Shown here: piece by piece, positions 1 to 8,514 of the stretch
How the letters are laid out: every line of letters starts with the position of its first letter
How positions within the stretch are numbered: the stretch's first letter is position 1
Assembly: GCA_965247175.1 (NCBI GenBank)
Contig: OZ252006.1
Location: forward strand, 3,844,001-3,908,000
Direction of reading: 5' to 3'
Length of the DNA: 64,000 nucleotides
From: JANQMX01 sp965247175
GTDB lineage: Bacteria; Pseudomonadota; Alphaproteobacteria; Kiloniellales; DSM-21159
The notes under the pieces: model-generated
Seen by the model: only the letters and a program-made list of their open reading frames with translations
Databases searched by the model: none
What the model was told of the DNA's origin: nothing
Translations under genes and position numbers: made by a program

Positions 1-593
1 GTGCGGCCCGGCGCGATCACCCGGATGGGCGGCTTGGTCGCCTGCATGGTGCGCACCTGCACCGGGCTGGTGTGGGTGCGCAGCACCATGCGCGAGCCGT
101 CGGCCTTCTCCGGGAAATAGAAAGTGTCCATCTCCTGGCGCGCCGGGTGCTCGGGCGGAATGTTGAGGGCGTCGAAGTTGTGGAAGTCGTCCTCGATGTG
201 CGGGCCTTCGGCGACGGAGAAGCCCATCTCGCCGAAGATCGCCACCAGCTCTTCCATGGTCTGGCTGATCGGGTGGACGAGGCCCACCTCGCGCGGCCGC
301 GCCGGCAGGGAGACGTCGAGGCGCTCCTCCGCCAGGCGGCGTTCCAACTCCACCTCTTCCAGCTCCGCCTTACGCGCCTCGATGGCGCCTTGCAGGGCGT
401 CCTTGACCTGGTTGAGCGCCTGGCCCTGAGCCTTGCGGGCCTCGGGGTCGAGCCCGCCGAGGCCTTTCATCAGCTGGGTGATGCGCCCCTTCTTGCCCAA
501 ACCGGAAACGCGCAGCGCCTCCAGCGCCGCGAGATCGGGGGCAGCCTGCGCCGCCGTCAGCAGCTCGCTCTTGAGGCTGTCGAGATCCGTCAT
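1..593 (-). CDS. pheS: Phenylalanyl-tRNA synthetase alpha subunit, 5' part only
   Basis: Cytoplasmic alpha subunit of the alpha2-beta2 enzyme that charges tRNA-Phe. About 197 codons lie in the window; the rest runs off the left edge. The start is the ATG at 591-593 (MTDLDSLKSEL). The first ~100 residues form the charged N-terminal helical arm that grips tRNA. The start of the class II catalytic core follows, with HPISQTMEELVAIF and FHNFDALNIPPEHPARQ, both typical of PheS. It lies downstream of rpmI-rplT on the same strand, the usual bacterial order, with a hairpin in the 115-base gap. pheT is expected next, outside the window. Confidence 0.96.
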   Translation of the reverse strand, partial: MTDLDSLKSELLTAAQAAPDLAALEALRVSGLGKKGRITQLMKGLGGLDPEARKAQGQALNQVKDALQGAIEARKAELEEVELERRLAEERLDVSLPARPREVGLVHPISQTMEELVAIFGEMGFSVAEGPHIEDDFHNFDALNIPPEHPARQEMDTFYFPEKADGSRMVLRTHTSPVQVRTMQATKPPIRVIAPGR

Positions 594-674
594 GTTCTGC
601 CTGAAGCCGCCTCGCATGGCTCCGCGGCGGGAACAGAGCTGAACGAGGAAGAGGTCGCTTTCGGCCCGCCGTCT

Positions 675-699
675 CTCGTCTCTCCCCTGGAGAGACGAG
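675..699 (-). other. Intercistronic hairpin between rplT and pheS
   Basis: A perfect 11-bp inverted repeat (arms 675-685 and 689-699, loop of three bases) lies just after the rplT stop in the direction of transcription. No run of T follows on the transcribed side, so it is not a classical intrinsic terminator. It may act as a partial terminator, an attenuator or an mRNA 3'-end stabiliser that lets ribosomal proteins be made in excess over PheS. Confidence 0.6.
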
Positions 700-708
700 C
701 GTGAAGCC

Positions 709-1068
709 TTAGCCCTGCCGGGCCGCCGCCGCTTGGTCGACCAGGGCCTTGAAGGCCTCCGGCTCGCGCACGGCGAGGTCGGCCAGCACCTTGCGGTCCA
801 CTTCGATGCCGGCCTTGTGGATCCCGTCCATAAACTGGGAGTAGGTCATGCCGTGCTCGCGGGTCGCCGCGTTGATGCGCTGGATCCAGAGGCCCCGGAA
901 GAAGCGCTTGCGGGTGCGGCGGTCGCGGTAGGCGTACTGCCAGCCTTTCTCGACCGCCTGGACGGCCACCCGAAAGACGTTCTTGCGCCGGCCGTAGTAG
1001 CCGTCGGCCGCCTTGACGACCTTCTTGTGCTTGGCGTGGGCGGTGGTGCCGCGCTTGATACGTGCCAT
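709..1068 (-). CDS. rplT: 50S ribosomal protein L20
   Basis: Early-assembly protein of the large ribosomal subunit that binds 23S rRNA. The 119-residue product has the family's normal length and its hallmark start MARIKRGTTAHAKHKKVVK, then the basic helical arm YYGRRKNVFRVAVQAVEK and YRDRRTRKRFFR. The ATG at 1066-1068 follows rpmI by 17 bases, so the two are cotranscribed. In many bacteria L20 represses its own operon by binding the leader mRNA. I did not recognise the matching leader structure here. Confidence 0.98.
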   Translation of the reverse strand: MARIKRGTTAHAKHKKVVKAADGYYGRRKNVFRVAVQAVEKGWQYAYRDRRTRKRFFRGLWIQRINAATREHGMTYSQFMDGIHKAGIEVDRKVLADLAVREPEAFKALVDQAAAARQG

Positions 1069-1085
1069 CGTCGCGCTCCTCTGCC

Positions 1086-1286
1086 TTAGCCGTTGGGGAG
1101 ATAGTTTTTCTTCACGATCTTGGCGTCCGCGTCCGCCAGGATCATGGTGCCGCGCGCCTTGCGCTTCATCTTCTGCGGCCGCTTGCGCATGCCGTGGTTC
1201 AGGTAAGCGGAGCCGACCTTGACCCGGCCGCTTGCCGTGAGCTTGAAGCGCTTCTTGGCGCCGCTCTTGGTCTTCATCTTAGGCAT
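1086..1286 (-). CDS. rpmI: 50S ribosomal protein L35
   Basis: Small basic protein of the large ribosomal subunit, 66 residues, with the diagnostic MPKMKTKSGAKKRFK start and a GMRKRPQKMKRKARGTM segment. It is the first gene of a rpmI-rplT-pheS unit. infC, which precedes rpmI in many bacteria, is absent: the next gene upstream on this strand is an unrelated DinB-fold gene ending at 1423. rpmI therefore probably has its own promoter in 1287-1422. Confidence 0.98.
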   Translation of the reverse strand: MPKMKTKSGAKKRFKLTASGRVKVGSAYLNHGMRKRPQKMKRKARGTMILADADAKIVKKNYLPNG

Positions 1287-1390
1287 TTCGTTTCCTTCTC
1301 TCTGGTCGGCGCGAAAAACGCCGTATGTAAAGGCGGCTGGGCATGCCTATGGCCGTGCCGCCAGAATTCTCCGAATTTCGGAAAGCAGGT

Positions 1391-1419
1391 CTTATATAGG
1401 GACGGCCTGGGCCGCGCAA
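1391..1419 (-). promoter_or_regulatory. Candidate sigma-70 promoter for rpmI-rplT-pheS
   Basis: On the minus strand, TTGCGC (1414-1419) and TATAAG (1391-1396) are separated by exactly 17 bases, about 105 bases upstream of the rpmI start. A short palindrome CCGAAATTCGG lies just downstream, in the presumed leader. This is by-eye matching to the housekeeping consensus. The placement upstream of an operon that lacks infC supports it. Confidence 0.5.
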
Positions 1420-1422
1420 GTA

Positions 1423-1938
1423 TCAGCGCGCGTTCTCGGGGTTTTCCCGCAGATAGAAAACCAGGTCCAGGGGCGGCGGCTCGGCGCCGGCCTCCTTGAC
1501 CAGGGCGTGGGCCTGACCGCGGTGGTGGGTCTGGTGGTTGAAGACATGGCCCAAGGTCAGGGCGAAGGGGGTGGTGACGTCGTCCGGCGAGACCATGGTG
1601 CGGTAGCTCAGGCTCCCGGCCAGCACCTCCTCCGTCAGGCCCTCGGTGAAGGCGAGGAGCCGCGCATCCTCGGCCTCGCGCGCTTCGCGCAGGCTGTCCA
1701 AGGTCTCGAAGGCCCACTCATCCAGGGACTTGGGCACGGGCCCCTCGCCCTCGAAGCGTTGCAGCCAGAGCCGGTCCCCGATCAAAATGTGGTTCAAGGT
1801 GCCGAGCAGGGAGCCGAAATAGGCGCCGGGGCGCGGCTTAGCGTGCTCTTCCGTCGGCAAGGCGGCGACGGCGTCGTAGAGGCGCGCATTGGCCCAGCGG
1901 TTGTAGCGGGCCAGACTCTGGAAATAGTCGGGCGTCAT
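1423..1938 (-). CDS. DinB-family four-helix protein
   Basis: 171-residue protein of the DinB/YfiT-like fold, a four-helix bundle that in related enzymes binds a divalent metal and may act as a thiol-dependent transferase or hydrolase. Seen here: the N-terminal YNRWANARLYDAV helix, the first metal-ligand helix LGTLNHILIGDRLWLQRF, and a C-terminal FNHQTHHRGQAHALV with the HxxxH pair typical of the family. These give the usual three-histidine site. Substrate is unknown. It follows the DUF1232 gene by 42 bases on the same strand. Confidence 0.85.
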   Translation of the reverse strand: MTPDYFQSLARYNRWANARLYDAVAALPTEEHAKPRPGAYFGSLLGTLNHILIGDRLWLQRFEGEGPVPKSLDEWAFETLDSLREAREAEDARLLAFTEGLTEEVLAGSLSYRTMVSPDDVTTPFALTLGHVFNHQTHHRGQAHALVKEAGAEPPPLDLVFYLRENPENAR

Positions 1939-1980
1939 GGGACGTTCCTAGATTATGGGGCCTAGATTGCGGCGCCTAGA

Positions 1981-2391
1981 TTAGGCGGGCGTGCCGTTCT
2001 CTGAGGCGCCTTCGGAGTTGCGGAGTTTCTCGATGGCGTCCTGGGCCAGGATGCGGTGGACGTTGGTGATGTGGTTGGAGACCAATCGGTAGGCGCCGAA
2101 CAGCACCGCGGCGTCGTCCGAGTAGCCGAGCAGCGCGATCCAGTCGGGCAGCAGGTCGGTCGGCACCACGAAATAGGCCAAGGCCGCCATCAGCGCCGCC
2201 CGGACTTGCAGCGGGGTCTGCTTGTCGATGGCGCAGTAGTAGACCGAGACCAGCTCGACGGCGAAGGGCAGCTTGGTGAAATTGCGCTTCAGCTTGCCCC
2301 AGAAGTCGCGCTTCACCTTGGCGCTGTCGCGGGCATAGGCCCCCGCGTCGAAGTCTTGATCTCCGGGAGGCATGTCCTTGCTCGCAGTCAT
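1981..2391 (-). CDS. YkvA-family (DUF1232) membrane-associated protein
   Basis: 136-residue protein with a DUF1232 core: RAALMAALAYFVVPTDLLPD, then GYSDDAAVL. The VVPxDLLPD segment is the family signature and probably a short membrane-inserted helix. No biochemical function is established for the family. I chose the ATG at 2389-2391 (MTASKDMPPG) because a longer in-frame reading back to 2466 would run into the end of moeB and has no family similarity. moeB lies 59 bases upstream on the same strand. Confidence 0.82.
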   Translation of the reverse strand: MTASKDMPPGDQDFDAGAYARDSAKVKRDFWGKLKRNFTKLPFAVELVSVYYCAIDKQTPLQVRAALMAALAYFVVPTDLLPDWIALLGYSDDAAVLFGAYRLVSNHITNVHRILAQDAIEKLRNSEGASENGTPA

Positions 2392-2450
2392 CTCAAAAAC
2401 TTGGGGGTCGTTGCTCCGTTTGGCAATCGCCTTGTGCGCCGAGACGTAGA

Positions 2451-3293
2451 CTACTCTGCGGCGCAAACCGCCTCGGCCAGGCCATAATCCACGTCGTCGA
2501 GCCGGCGGATCCTCGGCTTTGCGCCGCAGAGCGGGCAGTCCGGGTCGGCCGAGACCTTGACCGTGCGGAAGCTGCTTTCCAGGGCGTCATAGAGCATGAG
2601 CCGCCCGCTCATAGAGCGGCCGATGCCGAGCAGCTCCTTGACCACCTCGATGGCCTGCAGGCTGCCCATGGCGCCGGCCAGCGCCCCCAGCACGCCGACG
2701 TCGGCGCAGGACTGCTTGGGGTCGGCGGGAGGCTGCTCCCCGAAGAGGCAGCGATAGCAGGGGTTGGCCTTGCCGTCCTCACCATGGCCCTGGTGTGCCC
2801 GATAGGTGCTGAGCTGGCCGTCAAAACGCATGATGGCTGCGGAAACCAGCGTGCGCCCGGCCAGATAGCTGGCGTCGTTGACCAGATAGCGGGTGGCGAA
2901 GTTGTCCGAGCCATCGGCCACCAGGTCGTAGCCGGCGAGGATGTCGAGGGCGTTGTCTGGGGTGAGGCGGACATGGTGCGGCTCAAGCACCACCTCCGGA
3001 TTGATCTCCTTGAGCCGCGCACGGGCGCTCTCGACCTTGGGGCTGCCGACCTGGCTGCTGTCATGCACGACTTGGCGCTGCAGGTTCGAGAGATCGACAA
3101 CGTCGTCGTCGACGACGCCGATATGCCCGACCCCGGCCGCCGCGAGATAGAGCAGCAGGGGGGAGCCGAGCCCGCCGGCGCCGATCACCAGCACCCGGGA
3201 TTGGAGCAGCTTGAGCTGGCCCTCCTCGTCGATCTCAGGCAGGACGACGTGGCGCGCGTAACGTTCGAGCTGGCTGTCGCTAAGTTCGATCAT
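2451..3293 (-). CDS. moeB: Molybdopterin-synthase adenylyltransferase MoeB (HesA/MoeB/ThiF family)
   Basis: E1-like enzyme that adenylates the C-terminal glycine of the MoaD sulfur carrier for molybdopterin synthesis; close relatives act on ThiS. The 280-residue sequence shows the Rossmann nucleotide loop VLVIGAGGLGSPLLLYLAAA (residues ~35-54), the DLSNLQRQV activating motif, DGSDNFATRYLVND, and two zinc CxxC pairs (CYRC near 178 and CPLC near 253). There is no C-terminal rhodanese domain, so sulfur must come from another protein. Choice between MoeB and ThiF rests on overall resemblance and is less certain. Confidence 0.88.
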   Translation of the reverse strand: MIELSDSQLERYARHVVLPEIDEEGQLKLLQSRVLVIGAGGLGSPLLLYLAAAGVGHIGVVDDDVVDLSNLQRQVVHDSSQVGSPKVESARARLKEINPEVVLEPHHVRLTPDNALDILAGYDLVADGSDNFATRYLVNDASYLAGRTLVSAAIMRFDGQLSTYRAHQGHGEDGKANPCYRCLFGEQPPADPKQSCADVGVLGALAGAMGSLQAIEVVKELLGIGRSMSGRLMLYDALESSFRTVKVSADPDCPLCGAKPRIRRLDDVDYGLAEAVCAAE

Positions 3294-3440
3294 GCCTGAA
3301 TCTAGTGATCCAAAGCGGGCAAACGCAATGGTCAGCGCTTGCTTTAAGTGCTAAGCAGGCCTTCCGACAGGACCACTATCAGTAGAGAGCGCACGCAAAG
3401 CTGCGCCTCATCGGCATCGGCTCACCTAGGAGGCATACCC

Positions 3441-3875
3441 GTGTTGCAGACGTTCCATCGCACCTCGCTTTTCACGGTTTTCTTTCTGGCGGCGCTTTTT
3501 CTGGCCGGGGCGCAGATTGTTGGCGCCGGCCCGGCTCTGGCGGCGTCAGATGATGACAAGAAGACACTGATGGAGGCCGCGGCCGAAGAGCGCGACGAGG
3601 CCATCCAGGCCGGCGAGCGCCTGCTGGCGGACATCGACAGCCGGCTGGAAAAGGTCGAGGCGGAGATCGAAGAGGCCTCGGCCGACGCCAAGGCGCGCTG
3701 GTCGGCGGAACGTGAGCGCCTTTCGGCCATGCGCCAGGATGCGGACGCGCGCCTGGAAGGGCTGCGCGCCAGCACCAGCAATGCCTGGGACAACTTCAAG
3801 CAGAGCTTCTCCGAGGCTTATGACGACCTGGAGCAAGCCGTCCAGGAAGCCCAGGACAAGTACATCGGCCAGTAG
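3441..3875 (+). CDS. Exported coiled-coil protein of unknown function
   Basis: 144-residue product. The GTG at 3441 was chosen because AGGAGG sits ten bases upstream and the reading then opens with a signal peptide: positively charged start, long hydrophobic run FTVFFLAALFLAGAQIVGA, and a likely AxA cleavage near residue 32. The rest is almost entirely charged helix (EERDEAIQAGERLLADI, AEIEEASADAKARW) with heptad character, ending in a Tyr/Gln tail. It is probably periplasmic or membrane-bound. No catalytic motif is visible. It converges on cysK, leaving only 18 bases between the stops. Confidence 0.72.
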   Translation: MLQTFHRTSLFTVFFLAALFLAGAQIVGAGPALAASDDDKKTLMEAAAEERDEAIQAGERLLADIDSRLEKVEAEIEEASADAKARWSAERERLSAMRQDADARLEGLRASTSNAWDNFKQSFSEAYDDLEQAVQEAQDKYIGQ

Positions 3876-3893
3876 GCCGCCGGTCTCTTACTG

Positions 3894-4922
3894 CTACAGA
3901 CCCTCGAAGAGCTGGGTCGAAAGATAGCGCTCGGAAGACGAGGGCAGAATCACCAGGATACGCTTGCCGCGGTTGGCAGGTCGTTCGGCCAGCTCCAGGG
4001 CCGCGGCAAGCGCAGCCCCCGAAGATATGCCGATGGGCAGGCCTTCCAGCTTGGCCGCCTCGCGCGCCTGGCGGAAGGCGGTGTCGTTGCTGATCGGCAA
4101 AACCTCGTCGATCAGCTTGGTGTTCAGGTTGGCCGGGACGAAGCCCGGGCCGATGCCCTGGATCTTGTGCGGGCCTGCCGGGCTGCCGGACAGAACGGCG
4201 CTGTCCTCCGGCTCGACGGCGACCAGCTGAAGCTGCGGCAGGCGCTCCTTCAAGAGACCGCCGGCGCCAGTCAGGGTGCCGCCGGTGCCGCTGCCGGCGA
4301 CGAAGATATCGAGCTGTCCCTGGGTGTCGCGCCAGATCTCCTCGCCGGTGGTGCGCCGGTGGACGTCCGGATTGGCGGGATTGGAGAACTGCTGCGGGAT
4401 GACCGCATCGCCGAGCTCGGCAACGATGGCTTCGGCCTTGGCCACGGCGCCCGCCATGCCCTTGCCGCCCTCGCTCAAGACCAGCTCGGCGCCGAGGAGC
4501 TTGAGCATCTTGCGCCGCTCCTCAGACATGGTCTCCGGCATGGTCAGGATGAGGCGGTAGCCCTTGGCGGCGCAGATGAAGGCCAGGGCGATGCCGGTGT
4601 TGCCGCTGGTCGGCTCGACGATCGTGGTCTCGGGCCCGATCTCGCCGGCCGCTTCCATGGCATCGATCATGGACGCCCCGATGCGATCCTTGACCGAGGA
4701 GAGCGGGTTCATGAACTCGCACTTGCCGAGCAGTTCGCAGTCGAGCCCATGGGCCTCTGTCAGGCGTGACAGGCGGACAAGCGGCGTGTCTCCGATGGTT
4801 TGGGTCAGGTCGTCGTAGATCCGGCCCGCGTGGCCGGCGCTTGCCATCCCTTGCTGCCCTGCGAGGCTAAGCGGCTGCGTGGCATCGTCTTTCGGTTCGA
4901 CGCTGCGAGCGGTCGTCTTCAT
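3894..4922 (-). CDS. cysK: Cysteine synthase A (O-acetylserine sulfhydrylase)
   Basis: PLP enzyme making L-cysteine from O-acetylserine and sulfide. Diagnostic segments: IGDTPLVRL, NPLSSVKDR with the PLP lysine, the EPTSGNTGIALA substrate loop, the GSGTGGTLTG phosphate cup, and GISSGAALAAA near the C-terminus. The ATG at 4922 gives 342 residues with an unusual ~35-residue polar N-terminal extension; a start at MASAGH would be nearer the usual length. It lies 56 bases downstream of an Rrf2 regulator on the same strand, a pairing that suggests regulation by sulfur or cysteine status. Confidence 0.95.
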   Translation of the reverse strand: MKTTARSVEPKDDATQPLSLAGQQGMASAGHAGRIYDDLTQTIGDTPLVRLSRLTEAHGLDCELLGKCEFMNPLSSVKDRIGASMIDAMEAAGEIGPETTIVEPTSGNTGIALAFICAAKGYRLILTMPETMSEERRKMLKLLGAELVLSEGGKGMAGAVAKAEAIVAELGDAVIPQQFSNPANPDVHRRTTGEEIWRDTQGQLDIFVAGSGTGGTLTGAGGLLKERLPQLQLVAVEPEDSAVLSGSPAGPHKIQGIGPGFVPANLNTKLIDEVLPISNDTAFRQAREAAKLEGLPIGISSGAALAAALELAERPANRGKRILVILPSSSERYLSTQLFEGL

Positions 4923-4978
4923 GTCGGTCCGTTCGTTCAATGGAGGAGGAGCAGAGCTGGCGTGTGCGATAGCACCCG

Positions 4979-5440
4979 TCAGATGGCGAAGTCTCCTGCC
5001 GGCTCCGTCGCGTGATCGGCGGTGATGCCCTTCTGCTTGGCGCGGCGGCAAAGTTCTTCGATGGTCAAGGCATCGAAGCGCCCCATCATCTCGCTCTGCA
5101 TGTCGCTCCAGATGGGGCGGATGATCTTAATGCCGATTTCCGAGCCTACGGTTTCCTGCACCGGGTCGGGCATGCCTTCGAGCTGCCGCACGATGCGGAT
5201 GATCTCGCCGACGGTCACCCGTCTTCGCTCCCGCGCCAAGCGATAGCCGCCGCGCGGACCGCGTTGTCCGGCCAGCACTTGGTGATGCACCAGCTGCTGG
5301 AGCACCTGTTCAAGATAACGCCGCGGAATGCCCTGACGGCGGGAGATATCGGTCGAGCGCACCGGCCCCGAGGCCGAGTGATAGGCAATGTCGACCACAG
5401 CTTCGATGGCAAAAAGTAGCTTTTTTGAAAGTCTCAACAT
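4979..5440 (-). CDS. Rrf2-family transcriptional regulator, CymR-like, no Fe-S cysteines
   Basis: 153-residue Rrf2 regulator. An N-terminal winged helix (RSTDISRRQGIPRRYLEQVL, then the wing QRGPRGGYRLARE) is followed by a dimerisation helix. The three-cysteine cluster loop that defines IscR is missing: the matching stretch EGMPDPVQETVGSEIGIK contains no Cys, and the only cysteine is near the C-terminus (ELCRRAKQ). This makes a CymR-type cysteine-metabolism regulator more likely than an Fe-S sensor. It starts 14 bases after dut and precedes cysK, so coaBC-dut-rrf2-cysK could be one transcript. Confidence 0.9.
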   Translation of the reverse strand: MLRLSKKLLFAIEAVVDIAYHSASGPVRSTDISRRQGIPRRYLEQVLQQLVHHQVLAGQRGPRGGYRLARERRRVTVGEIIRIVRQLEGMPDPVQETVGSEIGIKIIRPIWSDMQSEMMGRFDALTIEELCRRAKQKGITADHATEPAGDFAI

Positions 5441-5454
5441 GTTCCGTGTTCACC

Positions 5455-5951
5455 TCAAGCGGACGTCGAGCTGCCGCGGAGCGACCGTACGCCGGTCGAC
5501 CCGAAACCGCCTTCGCCTCGTTCAGTTGCTTCCAAAGTGTCCTGTTCTTGCCAGTCCACCCGCAGATACGGCGCGATGACCATCTGCGCGATACGCATCC
5601 CGCGCAGAATTGCGAAGTCGTCCTCGCCGAGATTGGCCAACAGCACCTTGATCTCACCCCGATAGTCGGCGTCGATGGTGCCAGGCGCATTGAGGACGGT
5701 GATGCCATGGTTCAGCGCGAGACCGGACCGTGGCCGGATCTGCGCCTCGGTTCCCGCTGGCAAGGCGATCGTCAGACCGGTGGGCACCAGCGCCCGATCG
5801 CCGGGAGTGAGCGTCAGCGGATCCCCGACCGCCGCCAGGAGGTCTAGGCCGGCAGAATGCTCCGTCGCATAGGCCGGCAGATCCAAGCCCTCACCATGGG
5901 GCAAGCGGCAAACCGGCAGCCGCAGTGGCTGCCTTGTCGGCTCAGAGTCGC

Positions 5952-5955
<4 letters not shown>
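5455..5955 (-). CDS. dut: dUTP diphosphatase
   Basis: Homotrimeric dUTPase that cleaves dUTP to dUMP, keeping uracil out of DNA and feeding dTMP synthesis. 166 residues with the conserved motifs in order: AGLDLLA, PRSGLALNHGITVLNAPGTI (uracil pocket and catalytic Asp just after), RGEIKVLLANLG, RIAQMVIAP, and the flexible C-terminal arm GFGSTG. The ATG at 5955 overlaps the coaBC stop as ATGA, indicating translational coupling. The coaBC-dut pairing is common in alphaproteobacteria. Confidence 0.97.
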
Positions 5956-7160
<1,205 letters not shown>

Positions 7161-7284
7161 CTGATCAATCTGTATATTTTCGCATGGCTTGTGTTGAAAT
7201 ATGTATGACGCCTCTACGGGCTGACAAGAGTCGATTTACCATGCATTTGGTAGTTTAAAGCTATAGGGCGAAATCAGAACGGCT

Positions 7285-8514
7285 ATGACTGAATTGCGAA
7301 TCGATCCCGAGCGCCTGTGGGACAGCCTCATGAAGATGGCTGAGATCGGCGCCACCGAGAGAGGTGGCTGCTGCCGTCTGGCCTTGAGCGACGAGGACAA
7401 GGCGGGCCGCGATCTCTTCGTCGCCTGGGCGCGGGAGGCCGGCTGCGACGTCAGCATCGATGCCATGGGCAACATCTTCGCGCGCCGTCCGGGGCGTAAG
7501 AAATCGGCCCTTCCCGTCGCGACCGGCAGCCACCTGGATACCCAACCGACCGGCGGGCGTTTCGACGGCGCCTACGGCGTGCTGGCCGGCCTGGAGGTCG
7601 TGCGCGCGTTGAACGACGCCGAGATCGAGACCAAGGCGCCTTTGGAGATCGTGGTTTGGACCAACGAGGAAGGAACGCGCTTTCCCTTTGGCGGCAGCAG
7701 CGTTTTCGTCGGCCAAGCCTCCTTGCAAGCCGCTTATGCGGCGCAGGACGTGGACGGCCTGAACTTCGCCGAGGAGCTTGACCGCATCGGCTATCGCGGC
7801 CAGCTGCCCTGCGGCGGACGGCCGCTCGACGCCTACTTCGAGGCTCACATCGAGCAAGGCCCGGTGCTGGAAGCCACCGGCGAGACCATCGGCGTGGTCA
7901 CCGGCGCGCGCGGACAGGCGCGCTTCGACATCACCGTCACGGGCCAGGAGGCCCACGCCGGCACCACCCCTATGCCGGCCCGCAAGGATGCCCTTGTCTC
8001 CGCCGCGGAACTCATTCGCGCCTTCAACCATCTCGGGCTCGCGCATGCGCCCTCAGGCGTGTGCACCGTGGGACGCATCGCTTGCTCGCCCAACGCGCGC
8101 AACACCATTCCTGGCCGGGTCGATTTCACGATCGACCTGCGGCATCCGGAGCGTCGGGAGCTCGATGAGATGATCCTGGAAATCCGCGCGCTCTGCCGGG
8201 CGGAGACCGAGCGGACCGGCGTCATCGTCGAACTCCGGCGGGTCGACTACGAGGAGCCGGTGGAGTTCGACCCCAAGTGCATCGCAACGGTGCGCGATGC
8301 GGCCGAGGCGGCGGGCCACGGTTCGCACGAGATCTTCTCCGGTGCCGGCCACGATGCTTGCTATCTGGCCCGGCTCATGCCGGTCGGCATGCTCTTCATC
8401 CCCTGCAAGGACGGGCTGAGCCACAACGAGCTGGAAAGCGCGACCCCGGAAGACTGCGCCGCCGGCACCGAGGTGCTGCTCCGCAGCCTGCTGCAGCAGG
8501 CGAAACGGGCCTAG
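7285..8514 (+). CDS. M20-family Zn hydrolase (N-carbamoyl-L-amino acid hydrolase / allantoate amidohydrolase type)
   Basis: 409-residue binuclear zinc amidohydrolase of the allantoate amidohydrolase / N-carbamoyl amino acid amidohydrolase / ureidoglycolate group, which releases CO2 and ammonia from ureido compounds. Metal-site motifs: GSHLDTQPTGGRFDGAYGV (His and bridging Asp), TNEEGTRF, and HIEQGPVLE. A dimerisation domain with GQEAHAGTTPMPARKDA lies in the middle. No pathway neighbours are present: it interrupts the coaBC/ubiB neighbourhood on the opposite strand, so the exact substrate cannot be told. Its TAG stop shares CTAG with the convergent ubiB stop. Confidence 0.87.
   Translation: MTELRIDPERLWDSLMKMAEIGATERGGCCRLALSDEDKAGRDLFVAWAREAGCDVSIDAMGNIFARRPGRKKSALPVATGSHLDTQPTGGRFDGAYGVLAGLEVVRALNDAEIETKAPLEIVVWTNEEGTRFPFGGSSVFVGQASLQAAYAAQDVDGLNFAEELDRIGYRGQLPCGGRPLDAYFEAHIEQGPVLEATGETIGVVTGARGQARFDITVTGQEAHAGTTPMPARKDALVSAAELIRAFNHLGLAHAPSGVCTVGRIACSPNARNTIPGRVDFTIDLRHPERRELDEMILEIRALCRAETERTGVIVELRRVDYEEPVEFDPKCIATVRDAAEAAGHGSHEIFSGAGHDACYLARLMPVGMLFIPCKDGLSHNELESATPEDCAAGTEVLLRSLLQQAKRA

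Noticed and set aside
4923..5051. Extended N-terminus of cysK back to 5051
   Set aside because: It would overlap the end of the Rrf2 gene and adds Arg/His/Pro-rich sequence unlike any cysteine synthase.
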